64,000 bases of DNA from Raphanus sativus (GCF_000801105.2 NC_079517.1:15810001-15874000); one strand, 5' to 3'. Shown: positions 10,746 to 22,699, numbered from the stretch's first letter. A program made the numbers and translations. The notes: generated from the letters alone by a model not told the origin.

Positions 10746-10870
10746 CCCCATATTCCCGACCATTTCCAGAGCACTTCCCAGAACTGAATATCACTAACGT
10801 TGCCAGTATTTATCGAGAGTATTCTCATGCTACTTGTTTTGTATTGCTTTAAAACTATATTTGACATCAC

Positions 10871-11483
10871 TGAAACTATTTACCAACGGGTTTGAAATAC
10901 ATTGGCTACTTGAGTTTTAGCATCAGATTTTGTACACAAAATGGGAACGTTGTATGCATAAACAGAGCCTAAGTAAGAAGATATGCATAAACAGAGCCTA
11001 AGTTAATAGACCTTTTTTTTCCTGATTAAGAGTATACATACCAATGATACCATGCTATCCCCTTTGACGAAGTTCAAACTATATAATTTAACTTTTGAGA
11101 GAAGACGCCTCACACCAAATAAGTGGTTTCTAAAGTTTATACGTTTTCGGTAATGGTATAACCAATAGGCCAATTCGTTGTTGGTAGCCCACTTTTGTAT
11201 GCATTGTAATTGGTATAACCAGTACTTCCTCCAAGTGTGTCTTATTGTCAACTGCTTATTGTCATGAGATAACTAAACGAGCAAAAATAATGAAGATGTT
11301 CACTCTCACAGAACGGCAATGTAAAAGCAAGATATGAGCATTTAGTCAGGAAAGGAGCATTGTTACGACGAACCCTAATTTGCACTCGACCACAGTTTTG
11401 TATAAAATACATAATGCTTCTAAGTTCAAAAGAGATATTTGTACAAACATGATCACACAAACCCATCCTTCCTTTTTAACGTC
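10871..11483. other. Intergenic, 3' of LHCA2
   Basis: No gene recognised. It contains a 29-bp-period tandem duplication (ATGCATAAACAGAGCCTAAG at about 10954 and 10983). The part next to LHCA2 should include its 3' UTR. Confidence 0.5.
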
Positions 11484-12664
11484 TCACTTGGGTGTGAAAG
11501 CCTGTAAACAAAAACACACACACCAAGATAGCTAGTTAAAACCAAATGACCTAAGACCATATAAAAAACAAAACGTTGGTTTGGATCACACTTACAGCGA
11601 AGATAGTGGCGTGGCCAGGATCAGCAAGATGTGCAAAAAGGTTATCAATAGGACCAGTCCCAGTGTATATGTGTTGGAACCAAGCACCCATCACTGCCAA
11701 CATAGCCAACCTTCCGTTCTTTATCTCCTTGGTCCTCAGCTCCTTGATCTTAGCCGGGCTACCGGATCCCCAACCCAACGGGTCGAACCATAAACCACCC
11801 GGGTATCCAACGTCTGTCCCCGTCAGTTTGTTGTTTGGGAAGATTGGGTCAGTGTTGACGCTCCCTGGCTTAATGATGTCAGCCCATCTACGTCCCTCGG
11901 CCCATCCTATTAAGATGAGCTCAACGACGAAGAGTGTGGTTTTGTCCGTGAAGTACTCTTGCTCTCCTGCCGTGTACCACGACGGCGTGTTGAGGATTCC
12001 TATCTTGGTTAGAAACTCCGGGATAAAAATCCCGGCGGCGCCTAACATCGCCCACCGGCAGTGGACTAGCTCTGCTTGTGCGTTCCACTTTAGACTATCC
12101 GGGTCAGACGCTGTCACATGTATGTACGGTTTGTCAATATTTGGTTAAACAAAATTATGTAAATATAATCTAATCATTTTGTTAAGCATGAGGATGGTTT
12201 AAATAACACTCACAAAGACCAAGAGGATCAAACCCGAAGTCACCAGGGAGGCTACCGTCTAGCCACTCTGGAGGAGTGCTTCCAGGGAACCAGATTGGTC
12301 TATCCGGATCAGCTGCGGCGGCGCGCACGGACGCAGCCGATCTGGAACCAGCTGGAACACTCAACTTCTTGCTCAGCCTCAGTTTCTTCCCTCCCAAGAA
12401 ACTGCACATGTATTATACAATTAATATAAACTTTGTTAGCGTTACTGTGACTATGACCTTTTTAGCATTTCACACATGCACACTCAGATTGTAAAAGAGC
12501 GGCGTCACTAATATAAATCACTACATTACATAAGTTGATCACTCTATTCTAGTCTTCTTAAATAGCAAATTTGATGTTAAGTTGATAAGAGAGGAGAGAA
12601 GAAGATGAGCTTACCCTGGAGAAGAAATAGCGGCGATGGCAGAAGAAGCACAAAGAGAAGCCAT
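11484..12664 (-). CDS. LHCA2: Photosystem I chlorophyll a/b-binding protein Lhca2
   Basis: Four exons on the minus strand: 12615-12664, 12214-12401, 11596-12110 and 11484-11501. They join in frame to 256 residues, and all introns are GT-AG. The start [17 protein letters not shown] is a Ser/Ala-rich chloroplast transit peptide. The mature protein begins near [20 protein letters not shown]. Both chlorophyll-binding helix motifs are present: [15 protein letters not shown] and [14 protein letters not shown], each with its Glu-Arg ligand pair. [19 protein letters not shown] forms the middle helix. The last exon is only 18 bp (AFTPK and stop), so it would be missed by simple ORF calling. The protein sits in the LHCI antenna next to Lhca3. 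The order matches At3g61470. It appears fully intact. Confidence 0.96.
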
Positions 12665-13184
12665 TATTCTCGAAGCTGGTTGACCTTCTTCAAGACTCAG
12701 AAATGTTAAGTGTTAGGAGAAGAAGAAGAAACGATCGAGTGATGTATAAACTATAAAGCTCTATGATGACAGAACTAGATTCTGCTTATCCCTATGGATA
12801 ACGCACTAAGTTTCCTCATTGGCCAACTCGTGGAACGTGGCACCTTCGTCCACCGTATCTTAGATTCTCTCTATTTGAAAATAGCCACGAGTTTCACAAA
12901 ATAAAACTATCTCAAAGGATTGGGCCAGAAATAGAATAGAAAAGCCTAAGTTAAACTTTTGTTTTCCATGTTTAAAGCTATGGGCCGGCAAGAAACAAGC
13001 TATGATTGTTACATTTTTAGTACATGTACCATCTACAAGTTAAATGCATTTTTCTAATGAAGGTAAAAATGAAAACATGTAGTGGTAGGTAGCATGGTCC
13101 AAGGACCAAAATACATGAAGTGGTACCATGTGACGTTTGCGAGAAAGACAAGACATCTATGACTATACTTACTCCTAAACTTAG
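12665..13184 (-). promoter_or_regulatory. LHCA2 promoter region
   Basis: About 520 bp upstream of the LHCA2 ATG. On the minus strand there is an I-box/GATA-like GGATA/TATCC core near 12790-12800 and a CCAAT core near 12820, elements common in light-regulated genes. A TATA-like AT stretch is near 12745-12760. These are short matches and not proof of function. Confidence 0.4.
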
Positions 13185-13192
13185 TTTTTCAC

Positions 13193-14036
13193 TAGGGTTG
13201 TTCAATATGGTAAAACCGAACCGTACCGAACCGACAATATGGTTTTATTTTGGCAAATACCATACAAACGAAATGGATATGATTTTACAAAAATCGTAGA
13301 ATTTGAATATGGTTTAGTTTATAACCGATTAAACCGAATAAACCGAATAATACTTATCAAAAGTAGAAACATGTAAATATGTATATAAAATCTATTTGTT
13401 ATATAATTATTTTTTTATTAATAACTATTACCATATGTTTAACAATAATAAAAAATCTCTAATTTGTAAAACACTTGAACTATAATAATTCATTGCAACT
13501 GAGGCTTTTTATTTTCTTAGTTTTTTATCTTTTTGCTTTATTTTAGCATTAACTAAATTGAAGTGAAGATTGTAAATTTGATGGACAACAATTAGTGAAA
13601 ATTCTTCATAACTTTTTGCTTATCTATAAACAAACATAGTTTCGTATTCAATCGAAGAAGTAAGACTTTGATGAACACTAAGTATGAAAGAATATAAAAA
13701 CTTTTCTTTTCTATTTTGTTTTCTATTTTTATTTTCAAAATTTCGAGCTTTGATTTTAATTCTAGATTTGATTATTATATCAGATGGTAGAAGTGTCTTT
13801 ATTTTTTTGTTCTTTTATTTAAACATATATTTTTTAATAAGTGACCGTGATTCTAAAATTCATATAATATGATCCCAAACTAAATAATTATGTTTTTGGT
13901 ATAAAACCAAATAAATCAAAAACTGACGGTATATAAACCGAACCGAACCGAAGTAAATATAAATTTAGAATAGTATTTGTATTTTACTAACCAAAAACCG
14001 AAAAAACCGAACCGATATCCGGATTGAACACCCCTA
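13193..14036. mobile_element. Non-autonomous hAT element (844 bp)
   Basis: Begins TAGGGTTGTTCAA and ends TTGAACACCCCTA, so it has short terminal inverted repeats. It is flanked by 8-bp near-identical direct repeats, TTTTTCAC (13185-13192) and GTTTTCAC (14037-14044), differing only in the first base. The ends, the 8-bp duplication and the CCGAACCGAA-rich subterminal regions fit a hAT MITE-like element. The interior is AT-rich with no transposase. Confidence 0.82.
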
Positions 14037-14207
14037 GTTTTCACTGCACCCTATTTATTGATTTATTATAGAAATCATACAACTATTGTTTATTGAACCA
14101 ATAACAAACCATAAAGACTGGTTTAGCATACTTCGAGATAAGACAAACCGGAATGAGATTGCAATCAAACCAAATGCCAACGGAAACAATGTCTCTAACT
14201 CTAATTT

Positions 14208-14832
14208 CCTGTAACACTATCTTCTACTATCTGAGCCCCCCAAATGACGCATTGGATTGCTAGCAGACCATAATACAGTAGATTCCAGCCCACAGGTATA
14301 ATCCACGTCCTCCTTATACTTTTAGTTGCAAAGAAATATAGCTGGTACAGAGACATAAAAAGATAAGCATCTATTGATTTTGCAGTTTCACAGTGATTTA
14401 TCTGAGTTTAATTACCTCGAAACTAATCCATCCAGTGGAAAGAAAAACATATGTAGCAAATGCGTTGGTGATGTTCCTGTAAAGCTGAAGTTTAGCCATG
14501 TTCCTCCCAATCTGCAATGAACACTAAGAGTATTAGACAAATGAAATATTTATAGTGGTAAAAAAGAAATATTTATCATTCTTTACCTGAAGTTTCTCAC
14601 GAGTTCTCGCCAAGGATGAGAAAATCAAAAGAGTTATGCAAGCCACGAGAAACAGCAAATACTTTCCAGGAAATTACCCAAGTGCTCAAAAACCTCAAAA
14701 GCCGAAGATGCCACGAGATAGATGACTCCAAGTCCAAGAAAAAGAGCCTTACCACAGAGGTTAGCCTTGAAACCAATAGAGACGACAGAAGAATTCTGGA
14801 GACAGTCTTTTTGATGCTAGTAAAACCCACAA
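14208..14832 (-). pseudogene. Decayed lung-seven-transmembrane receptor gene fragment
   Basis: Minus-strand blocks match the membrane domain of the plant lung seven transmembrane receptor family (candidate GPCR-like proteins). In order they are: CGKALFLGLGVIYLVASSAFEVFEHLGNF; LLFLVACITLLIFSSLARTREKLQ ending near 14589; IGRNMAKLQLYRNITNAFATYVFLSTGWISFE (about 14418-14513); and TWIIPVGWNLLYYGLLAIQC (14225-14300). The segments are in different frames and part of the protein is missing, so it is broken. Intron-like gaps with AG/GT borders remain, so it is a gene-copy fragment, not a processed retrocopy. The N-terminal extracellular domain is absent. It is not expected at this place from Arabidopsis order. 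Confidence 0.72.
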
Positions 14833-15860
14833 CCCACAAAGCAGTGTCAGTTCAATACATAGTGTTTGCTTTAAACAAACTTTTAACAACATATATTTTT
14901 TTCTAATATCATATATATAAATATAAATTCTCAAAAATTTATACACTAAATCAACTCAAATTTTAAATATTAAATATAATTTTATGAAATTAATTATTAG
15001 CAATAATTGTTAATATTATCACCAATATTCGACTGTAATCAATCATAATTTACTAAAATCAAATTGTCAATACAAAATTTCACATTTTTAAAAAATATTT
15101 ACTTATATTTTATATAATTTTACTTATAATTTTATATAATTTTACCTATATATTTTATATAATTTTATTATATTTTATATGTAAACATAATTTGTATTAT
15201 TTAATAATAATAATATTTGTAAAAAAATAGTATTTTATTTTTATTAATAAATATATTATGCCTTACTATATGAAGTTACTTGGTATAGCAATGATTTTAT
15301 AGCAATAATTGTTAATATTATCATCAATATTTGACTATAGTCTATAATAAATCACAATTACTAAAATCATTATTAATACAACATTTTCACATTTAAAAAA
15401 AATATTTTATTTTGAGTTTGTTCTCTAAACTGCGCTGGACAATAGTGTCACTCAACTCTGGGTCTCATATCATGTGAAATACACATAGTATACATATGTC
15501 TTGTTTAAAACCACGGGTTCCGGGGAAATGTTGGCTTTTGATTTCTTTTTATCAAAGACTTATGTTCTATTCTCCACAAAGAAAGTGTTAATCTTTCTAG
15601 GCCACTCAGAATCTTTAGGATAGTCTATCCTTCTGTATTTCTTACATGTAGATCAGACTGGATCAAACAGATGTGGTTCTCAGAACAACCTTCTTGTCAA
15701 CTAGAACTTGATTTTGTTTTGATTTCTTTATACGGGAAAATAACAAAATAATCTATCGCTATAGCAGGAAACAATACACTGACACTGAAACACACATGCA
15801 AAAAAAAAAAAAACACTTATGTTATTATTAGTGATTAGCGAACAAACACCATGTTTTCTT
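14833..15860. other. AT-rich intergenic DNA with a ~303-bp-spaced direct repeat
   Basis: No gene seen. A stretch of about 105 bp starting TAGCAATAATTGTTAATATTATCA occurs at about 14997 and again, diverged, at about 15300. Between them TATATAATTTTA motifs recur. This is probably an old, unclassified element. Confidence 0.5.
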
Positions 15861-15865
15861 TTTAT

Positions 15866-17290
15866 AGGGAAGATTACTCAAATAACACTAATCTGTGTTT
15901 TTATTACTAGACTAACACTAGTTTTTTTTTTTTACAGAACTGTTTTTTGTACCCAAATTATCCTCATATCCTTTGTTAACAAAAAATATATTTACCAAAA
16001 ATGCCATTACTAATTTATCAAAAATAAAAAATTATTTTCGAAATTAATAAAAAGTATACCGTTGAAAACCTGCAATACATGATGACATATTTATTAATTT
16101 CTGGCAAATTTATTTTCTCCAGCAAATTTACCACAACAAACTTAATATCATTATAGACTTTTGTAAAAAATCTGCCATACATTATAATAGACATATTTAA
16201 GTTCGTAGATTTATTTAAGCTGGGAGACTTTTATAGCAGATTTTTGATCCTACGATAGCAGGTTCTTAATATGCGGAAGATTTTTTTTCGGATTGATAAT
16301 TCTTTCGCAGACTTTTTATATTTTGGCAGATTTTTCTATATTCGTGATAGCAAACTTATATCATCTTATTTATCTATGGCAAAGTTTTTGAATAGTATTC
16401 ATTATAGCAGACTTAAAACTAACTTTTAATTGATAGCATACTTTTATTTACAACATGGCAGACCTTTAGGAGTTTTATGAAATGAACTTTTTAAAAATAA
16501 ACCAGATTCTTGTTTACTAATTGATTCAAATAAGATCAATTTTTGGTTAAGTAATGACCAAATTGAGTCCAAAAAATTGATCATTAACTTCTAGGTTTAC
16601 CCGTAAAACATGTCCTTGTTTCTCATTTCGATTTGGACTTAACTCGCTTGTTTCTTTTTTAGACAATTTATTTACTGGTTATACAATGTGTTCTCTGTCC
16701 TGTTGTACTCGGTAACCACAAAGACAAGATGGCAAAAAGATAACATGCATTGAGTCGGCTTGATTCCAACGATTTAAACTTAAATTCATAATCAAATTAC
16801 AGAACTTCTAGTCATCAAGTAGATAATGATTCTGAAACATGAAATAAACAACTGAGAAAAAAGTGAATAAAGCCACGACCTTCCACAGAACTGAGAATTT
16901 CAAAAGGGATCTAGGGTTCATCAAGTGGATTTCGGATTTACTTCCCCTATGTCCGAAGGCTCTAGTGGTAGATTAGAGTTCGGACATAATCAAATCTGTG
17001 ATGAACCATGTTAATAAGAAAGAGAACTGAGGGTTTGAGGATTTTTCTTAATCTGGGGATCCAGGGTTCTTTGGTGTGTGGGGGTGGGGGGTTCACGAGA
17101 GTATCGTGGGGGAGAAAGTGTTTTTTATTCTTTTAAGTTTTCTCAACAAAGCTTCCACCTCAGGTAGAGTCTTTTATTTTCTGTTTTAAAAATTATATTT
17201 AGTTTAATTCTATTTATTGAATGGGTATTTTGGACTTATACTCACTTTTTCCTTCTTTTTTTGTTTTTGTATGTTATTCTAGTCATTCCA
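15866..17290. mobile_element. Possible Mutator-like element, unproven
   Basis: The left side reads GGGAAGATTACTCAAATAACACTA and the right side, reversed, GGAATGACTAGAATAACATA. These are weak inverted ends of the kind seen in Brassicaceae Mutator-like elements. The interior (16070-16460) is AT-rich with recurring (A/G)CAGACTT / CAGATTT motifs. I found no matching 9-bp target duplication and no transposase, so this is low confidence. Confidence 0.3.
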
Positions 17291-17299
17291 TGGAAAATA

Positions 17300-19337
17300 T
17301 GTGTTATTGTAAGTAATTAAGACTTCTTTTTATCGTCTTTTTACATCGTTTTCTTTGTATCATTCACATATCAACTGCACTACCTAATTATTGATTCCCA
17401 ACGCTACACATGCAATGCAGCACCATAAATCATGTTATTCTAGGCATACATATTCCGTTTTAATAAAACCAAATGGACAATGCTAACCGAGAAGAGACTT
17501 ACACACATAGACTCCAATATTAAAGATTTGATCGTACTTTCAAATAAAATTAATAATATTGTGTGATAAGATATGAATTATTGGCGTGTGACTCATCATT
17601 TAACTGTATTTTCTAATACATATAAAGTAATGATTGAACCTCAGATTCCACCAAAACATCAATTAAATCTAAGGTCGGTATTGGATCATGATGTTGGGAC
17701 TTGGGATTATCGTATAAATTAACAAGAAAGAGTACCAGTCAAGTGTATTCGATCGTATCATTCATGATGGGACCAGAGAAAGAGATGGTGGGAGTAACCA
17801 AAAAACTGAACAGTGACAGTACAAAGAGAAGTGTGGGAGAGATTGGAGATGAGATGAAGGATGGAAGCAATGGGGCCATGTGACTGTCTCGGCCTCATTA
17901 TAACACTTCTGCATCAACACTCGTTTCCCTTATCGTTTAGAGCTTTTTTCTTCGATTAATTGAACCGATTGTATTTGTAATTGACAAATTCCAAGTTTTC
18001 TTGTCGTATAATATAATTTAAACATGTATGTTCGGTGCCTAGTTAAGATCAAAGAAGTTTGGCTAGAAACTCACTGATTAAAGAGGACATTAAGACACAC
18101 AACTTCATGATTCATGAATATACAAAAGTATCAATTTACTAATTACATATAGTTCTTATTTTCATCGAGTCTCCTAGCTATTTCAAATCTATAATTGTAT
18201 GAAATGTATACCTTATTAGATTATGACATCATACAATCACTTGATTGATGAAATACGATTTCAGATATCACAAAATAAAACATGGCTGAAGTTTTCATAT
18301 CATTTGTCGCAAAAACGACATTTCTCCGGTCATTGTAGAGCATGAACCATTGCCGGTTGGTGGAAGGATCATTGCCACCGACGACTTGTCTCCTATATTT
18401 CTTCACCCGACCGCTTAGTTTTTTTTTTTTTTTTTGACGACCCGACCGCTTAGTTAAACACTTAAATTTGCTTTCTTTGTATAATTTTACACATATATCG
18501 TTCTGAAATTGAGGGGTATAGATAAGATTAATTCTTCTTCTTCTTCTTCCTAATTAATCATCTCTAATCTTTCTTTTAAAGGCTCCATGACCCACACACT
18601 GACACAGAGAGCATTGGCCCTCTCTCGTTTCTCTTTACTTCCTTCATTTTTAACTTTTGCGTTTGTCAATGTTTCACTAGACTTAATGCCTCTTTTTCTT
18701 TTAGATTCAATAGATTTCATTGAAAGTTTAGAAATATCTCTTAACATAATGTCATGATTTTCCCCAAAAAATAAGTACACTTCAATAACTTTGAGAGTAC
18801 ACTTCCACAAACAAATGTATTCAGTACCTAATAGTTCATATGTCAGTCTTATACTCAAATCTTACATCCGCAGCCAGACTAAACATTGGTACGGTATTTT
18901 GGAAGATTAATTGCGTTTGGTCTACATCCTTTATAAAAACTGCGATGCATTTTTATAAAAAGAAAAAAAAAAGGACGAATTCCTAGTCCACATCAAAATC
19001 TCCTATCAACCGCACGTACCACGAGTGCCGATCGTCGTGCAACTTTAGCGAATAAAAAAATGCAACAATGTTGGTGACAGAGCCACATCTGACAGACCAA
19101 TCCTAGTTACCTTTGTTGCTTTTCCCATTACTACTTTCTCTTTTCTATCGGGAAAGTTCACGCAACAAACGTCACAGTCAGTTAAATAACTCTTATCAAA
19201 GGTGATCATTCATGCCACGACGTCGTTTAAACTCTTCTTCTTCCTCACACGAGCTCTATTTAAAGAATCTCTCTGCATTTTAATTAAAAAAAGGAAAGGA
19301 GCAATCAGAGCGCACACAAACTCTCTCTCTCTCTCCA
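17300..19337. other. Upstream region of BRH1
   Basis: About 2 kb without a convincing gene. Small frames at 17701-17883 and 18221-18858 have no recognisable domain. A tiny A-tailed insertion is at 18406-18455 (listed separately). Closer to the gene are a GACGTC bZIP-type core (19219-19224), a TATTTAAAG TATA-like stretch (about 19256-19265) and a CT-repeat leader just before the ATG. Confidence 0.45.
18406..18455 (-). mobile_element. Micro-retroposon footprint: T15GACGA between 15-bp perfect duplications
   Basis: CCCGACCGCTTAGTT (18406-18420) is repeated perfectly at 18441-18455. Between the copies lie 20 bp made of fifteen T followed by GACGA. Read on the minus strand this is TCGTC plus an A-tail with a target-site duplication, which is the hallmark of target-primed retroposition. 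Almost none of the element's body is left. Confidence 0.65.
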
Positions 19338-19835
19338 ATGGGCTTTCCCGTAGGTTACACAGAGGTGTTTCTCCCAAAGCTCTTCGTACAAACGCTTTCG
19401 ATACTCAGTTTCATCAGAACCGTCGTCTTCACTCTCTTCCGCTTCTTCGGTCTCTCCCACTTCCTCGAAACGGATCAAACCTGGCCCGACTACACATCTT
19501 ACCCGACCCGAATACCCGAACTCCGCTCACCTTTCTCCGCCCTACTAATCCGCGATATCCTACCGGTTATCAAATTCGAAGACGCGGCGAGCTCCGTCCA
19601 AGATCTGCCGGAAAGCTGCGCCGTCTGTCTCTACGGGTTCGAAAGAGAGGAAGAGATCCGATGGCTGAGAAACTGCAGACATATATTCCACCGGAGATGT
19701 CTCGACCGTTGGATGGATCACGATCAGAAGACGTGTCCTCTTTGTAGAACTCCGTTTGTTCCGGATGAGATGCAAGAAGAGTTTAATCAACGGTTATGGG
19801 CTGCTTCTGGTGTTCATGACTTCCATAGTGATTAG
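19338..19835 (+). CDS. BRH1: RING-H2 E3 ubiquitin ligase BRH1
   Basis: An intronless 165-residue protein, MGFPVGYTEVFLPKLF onwards. A hydrophobic stretch (about residues 12-40) can anchor it in membrane. The C-terminal RING-H2 domain reads CAVCLYGF...CRHIFHRRCLDRW...CPLC (about residues 93-135), and all eight zinc ligands (C3H2C3) are present. It matches Arabidopsis BRH1 (At3g61460), whose transcript is repressed by brassinosteroid. It probably acts as a small membrane RING E3 with an E2 partner. The leader has a CT microsatellite. Its 3' flank is the start of a 403-bp tandem duplication. No defects are seen. Confidence 0.93.
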   Translation: MGFPVGYTEVFLPKLFVQTLSILSFIRTVVFTLFRFFGLSHFLETDQTWPDYTSYPTRIPELRSPFSALLIRDILPVIKFEDAASSVQDLPESCAVCLYGFEREEEIRWLRNCRHIFHRRCLDRWMDHDQKTCPLCRTPFVPDEMQEEFNQRLWAASGVHDFHSD

Positions 19836-19943
19836 TACACCACCCCGTGTCGGAACTCGGAACTATAGAGAAAGCTACTTTTGTGCCACTCCCCTCCTTG
19901 TTTCTTTTTCTTTTTTTTTTTTCACTTTTCACCAGTGTACTTT

Positions 19944-20749
19944 TAATTCTGCTTTTTCAACCTTGGTAACATTAGATTTGCCACTTTTGTGTAAAAATAA
20001 AAATAGTATATTTTTACTTTCTAAATAAAACTCGGATAGAGATGATTCGAACCACACTCGAATACTGTAAAAGAATGATGAAAACCTAGTCCAAATTAAC
20101 AGAGAAATAAAATAGATCTGGATGATGCTGATCTCAATTCTATATTTCTTCTCTACACTTTGGCTTTTAATGTAATCAAGTTGTTTATTTGAAGACTGAA
20201 AGTTATAGCCTTAAATTACTATTTACAGCAACCTATACTGTTTCAATTAATTCTGAGGTTTATCAATACATTAATACTCCCTATGTTTCTTAATAAGTGT
20301 CGTTTTAGAGTTGTGCACACGGATTAAGAAATCATTAAATTTTGCATAATTCTGCTTTTTCAACCTTGGTAACATTAGATTTGCCACTTTTGTGTAAAAA
20401 TAAAAATAGTATATTTTTACTTTCTAAATAAAACTCGGATAGAGATGATTCGAACCACACTCGAATACTGTAAAAGAATGATGAAAACCTAGTCCAAATT
20501 AACAGAGAAATAAAATAGATCTGGATGATGCTGATCTCAATTCTATATTTCTTCTCTACACTTTGGCTTTTAATGTAATCAAGTTGTTTATTTGAAGACT
20601 GAAAGTTATAGCCTTAAATTACTATTTATAGCAACCTATACTGTTTCAATTAATTCTGAGGTTTATCAATACATTAATACTCCCTATGTTTCTTAATAAG
20701 TGTCGTTTTAGAGTTGTGCACACGGATTAAGAAATCATTAAATTTTGCA
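19944..20749. repeat. 403-bp perfect-type tandem duplication
   Basis: 19944-20346 is repeated as 20347-20749 with essentially one substitution seen (ATTTACAGC versus ATTTATAGC). The unit starts about 110 bp after the BRH1 stop, so it contains 3' flank of the gene. It ends inside the left part of the Stowaway MITE, so the MITE left end is present twice. It is a recent event. Confidence 0.92.
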
Positions 20750-20909
20750 TATTTTCCATACAAAAACATCATTATCCATACATCTCAACCAATAGAAAAA
20801 TAAAATGTAGAATAAAATTAATAAATTTTGCATTGAATTGCTAAAACAACACTTATTTTGTAACGAAAAAAATCTCTACAACGACACTTAATATGAAACG
20901 GAGGGAGTA
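20678..20909. mobile_element. Stowaway-type (Tc1/mariner) MITE
   Basis: Starts TACTCCCTATGTTTCTTAAT and ends ATTAAG/TGAAACGGAGGGAGTA in inverted orientation, with the subterminal AAGTGTCGTT / AACGACACTT pair. TA sits at both ends. This is the common plant MITE with CTCCCT(C/A)(T/C)GTTTC ends. It is about 232 bp with no coding capacity. A truncated extra left end lies at about 20275-20346 because of the tandem duplication. Confidence 0.85.
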
Positions 20910-22461
20910 ACTTTTAATCGGGAGTAGTTAAGATCTTGTCAGTAGTTGTCTCTGACCACTGACCAGTGATCACATATGTATTTTTCTTGTAAATTATCCT
21001 AATAAATATTATTTTAAAAATAGTCTCACCTTTTATTTATTTTTATTTTTTTGCTTAAACCTCACCTTTTGTTTTTAGAATGTGATTAAAAAATATGGAG
21101 TAAATGAGAGGGAAATAAAAAGGTGAAACTGAGTAGAAAAATAAAAATGGGAGAAAGAGTAAAATAGAATAAACATATTTACTCTTTGCTTAAACTGGAG
21201 TGAATATAATTGTGTACTTTACTATTCTCTAAATTATTCGAAAAATAAGAAGAAAGATCTTTTCACCTGATTGGAGAAATTTCAGAGTAAATAAAAGTAA
21301 TTGATTTTTCTCTTTTATTACTTACTCTAGAAGTGACATACAGTCACAACCTTAGATTTAGCCAGAAGGATCTAAATTTAGTGGGTCATGGTAATGCGTA
21401 AAGGCAAATTAGTTTGGTAACATGCCTGGTCAATCTGTCAATTTCAAACGTATTTACTAAACATACTGTATTTATTATAATAAAAATGAAAACCACAAAA
21501 ATCTCGAAACCCGAATAATTCTAGATTTTTATTCTGATCAGTGATTATGGCAATCATGATTAAGAATCTAGATTGTGTTGAGAAACGAAAACCCAGACCG
21601 AATCTAAAAGGGAAGTAAATGCATTTATCAATAGTAGAGGGAGTAGGTACTTTTCTTATAGACGTGTGACCTATAACAACAAACCAGTTTGAGCTATGAC
21701 CTATAATAACAAACCAGTTTGAGCATAGATAGTCGTGACTAGTAGCCCCATACATATATGAAATTTTATTTTAAAAACAAATAACACTAACTCTAGACCA
21801 GTATAAACATAGTCGTAACAATTAAAAGTTAGAACCCGGAGCTTAGTGGTTGGCTCCACACACCTCCACCTCGAAGTCATATTAAACCGCAGTATTGCTA
21901 GCACCTGAATCCCATCACCAACTGGAGTTGGCTTAGATATAAAGTTATGGGTTATTGTTTGCAATCTATAGTACTCTCTCTTCTCTTGAAGCAGGAGCGC
22001 ATGCTCTTGAATTTTTAAGTATAAACTCAATTTTCAGGCTGCACGAAAACAAGCCCATACACTCAAGCTTATCCTTACATATCATTAAAACATCTAAAGT
22101 CTAGAGACTTGCGTTTGGAGACGTGGTGTTTAGTTCAGTGTATCTTTAGGATAAGAACATTTGAATGTTTCACCATCATGCACCCTGCACATTAATTGTA
22201 TGCACAATTCTCAGTTCAGATGGTAATGGGCCAGATACATACGGGCTAATACTTAATGTATTTATTTTTCATTGATCTAAATTTCTAATAGACTTGTTTT
22301 TGTTAGTTTGCGCCGGCAAATGGCCCAGATATACGGGCTAAAACTCACAAAAAATCTAAATGGTGGACCTGGCTTTTACTTTTACTGCAACTATATACAG
22401 TTTATATAATTTATGGGATAAATTTACATGGAATAAGTTATTCATGAAAAATCCACAAGCT
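20910..22461. other. AT-rich intergenic DNA
   Basis: No gene recognised. A 34-bp near-perfect tandem duplication (TGACCTATAA(C/T)AACAAACCAG) is at about 21667-21727. A more GC-rich patch at 21830-21930 (GGAGCTTAGTGGTTGGCTCC) is repeat-like, but I could not assign it. Confidence 0.45.
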
Positions 22462-22475
22462 GAAATTTTTCTTTC

Positions 22476-22684
22476 AACCGGTGGTGGTGGCCTAGTGGCG
22501 TTTGAAAAAATTGAGAAACCTAATAAGGCGAACCCGGATTCAAACCCACCGACCACACGAATATGAGTTATTGCTTTCGACTCATTTAAATGCCCATGAA
22601 AAGGTCTATCCGTAGGCTGTACCTCCACCCAGAAGTTAGGCTTGTGTCATTGACCCGGATTTAACCCTTTTAGTTACAAAAAAA
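22476..22684 (+). mobile_element. tRNA-derived SINE with 14-bp target duplication
   Basis: GAAATTTTTCTTTC occurs at 22462-22475 and again at 22685-22698, flanking 209 bp. The insert has a Pol III A-box-like TGGCCTAGTGG (22489-22499) and a B-box-like GGATTCAAACCC near 22538. The body follows (TGAGTTATTGCTTTCGACTC, AGAAGTTAGGCTTGTGTCA), ending in TTACAAAAAAA. This fits the Brassicaceae SINE type. It needs LINE machinery in trans. Confidence 0.9.
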
Positions 22685-22699
22685 GAAATTTTTCTTTCC

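Noticed and set aside
17701..17883. A 60-residue gene
   Set aside because: No domain, no splice or leader context, and length within chance for this region.
21830..21930. A second SINE
   Set aside because: A TAGTGGTTGG stretch resembles an A-box, but no clear B-box, tail or target duplication was found.
22489..22550. A tRNA gene
   Set aside because: A-box and B-box are present, but no cloverleaf is visible and the unit has a SINE body, tail and target duplication.
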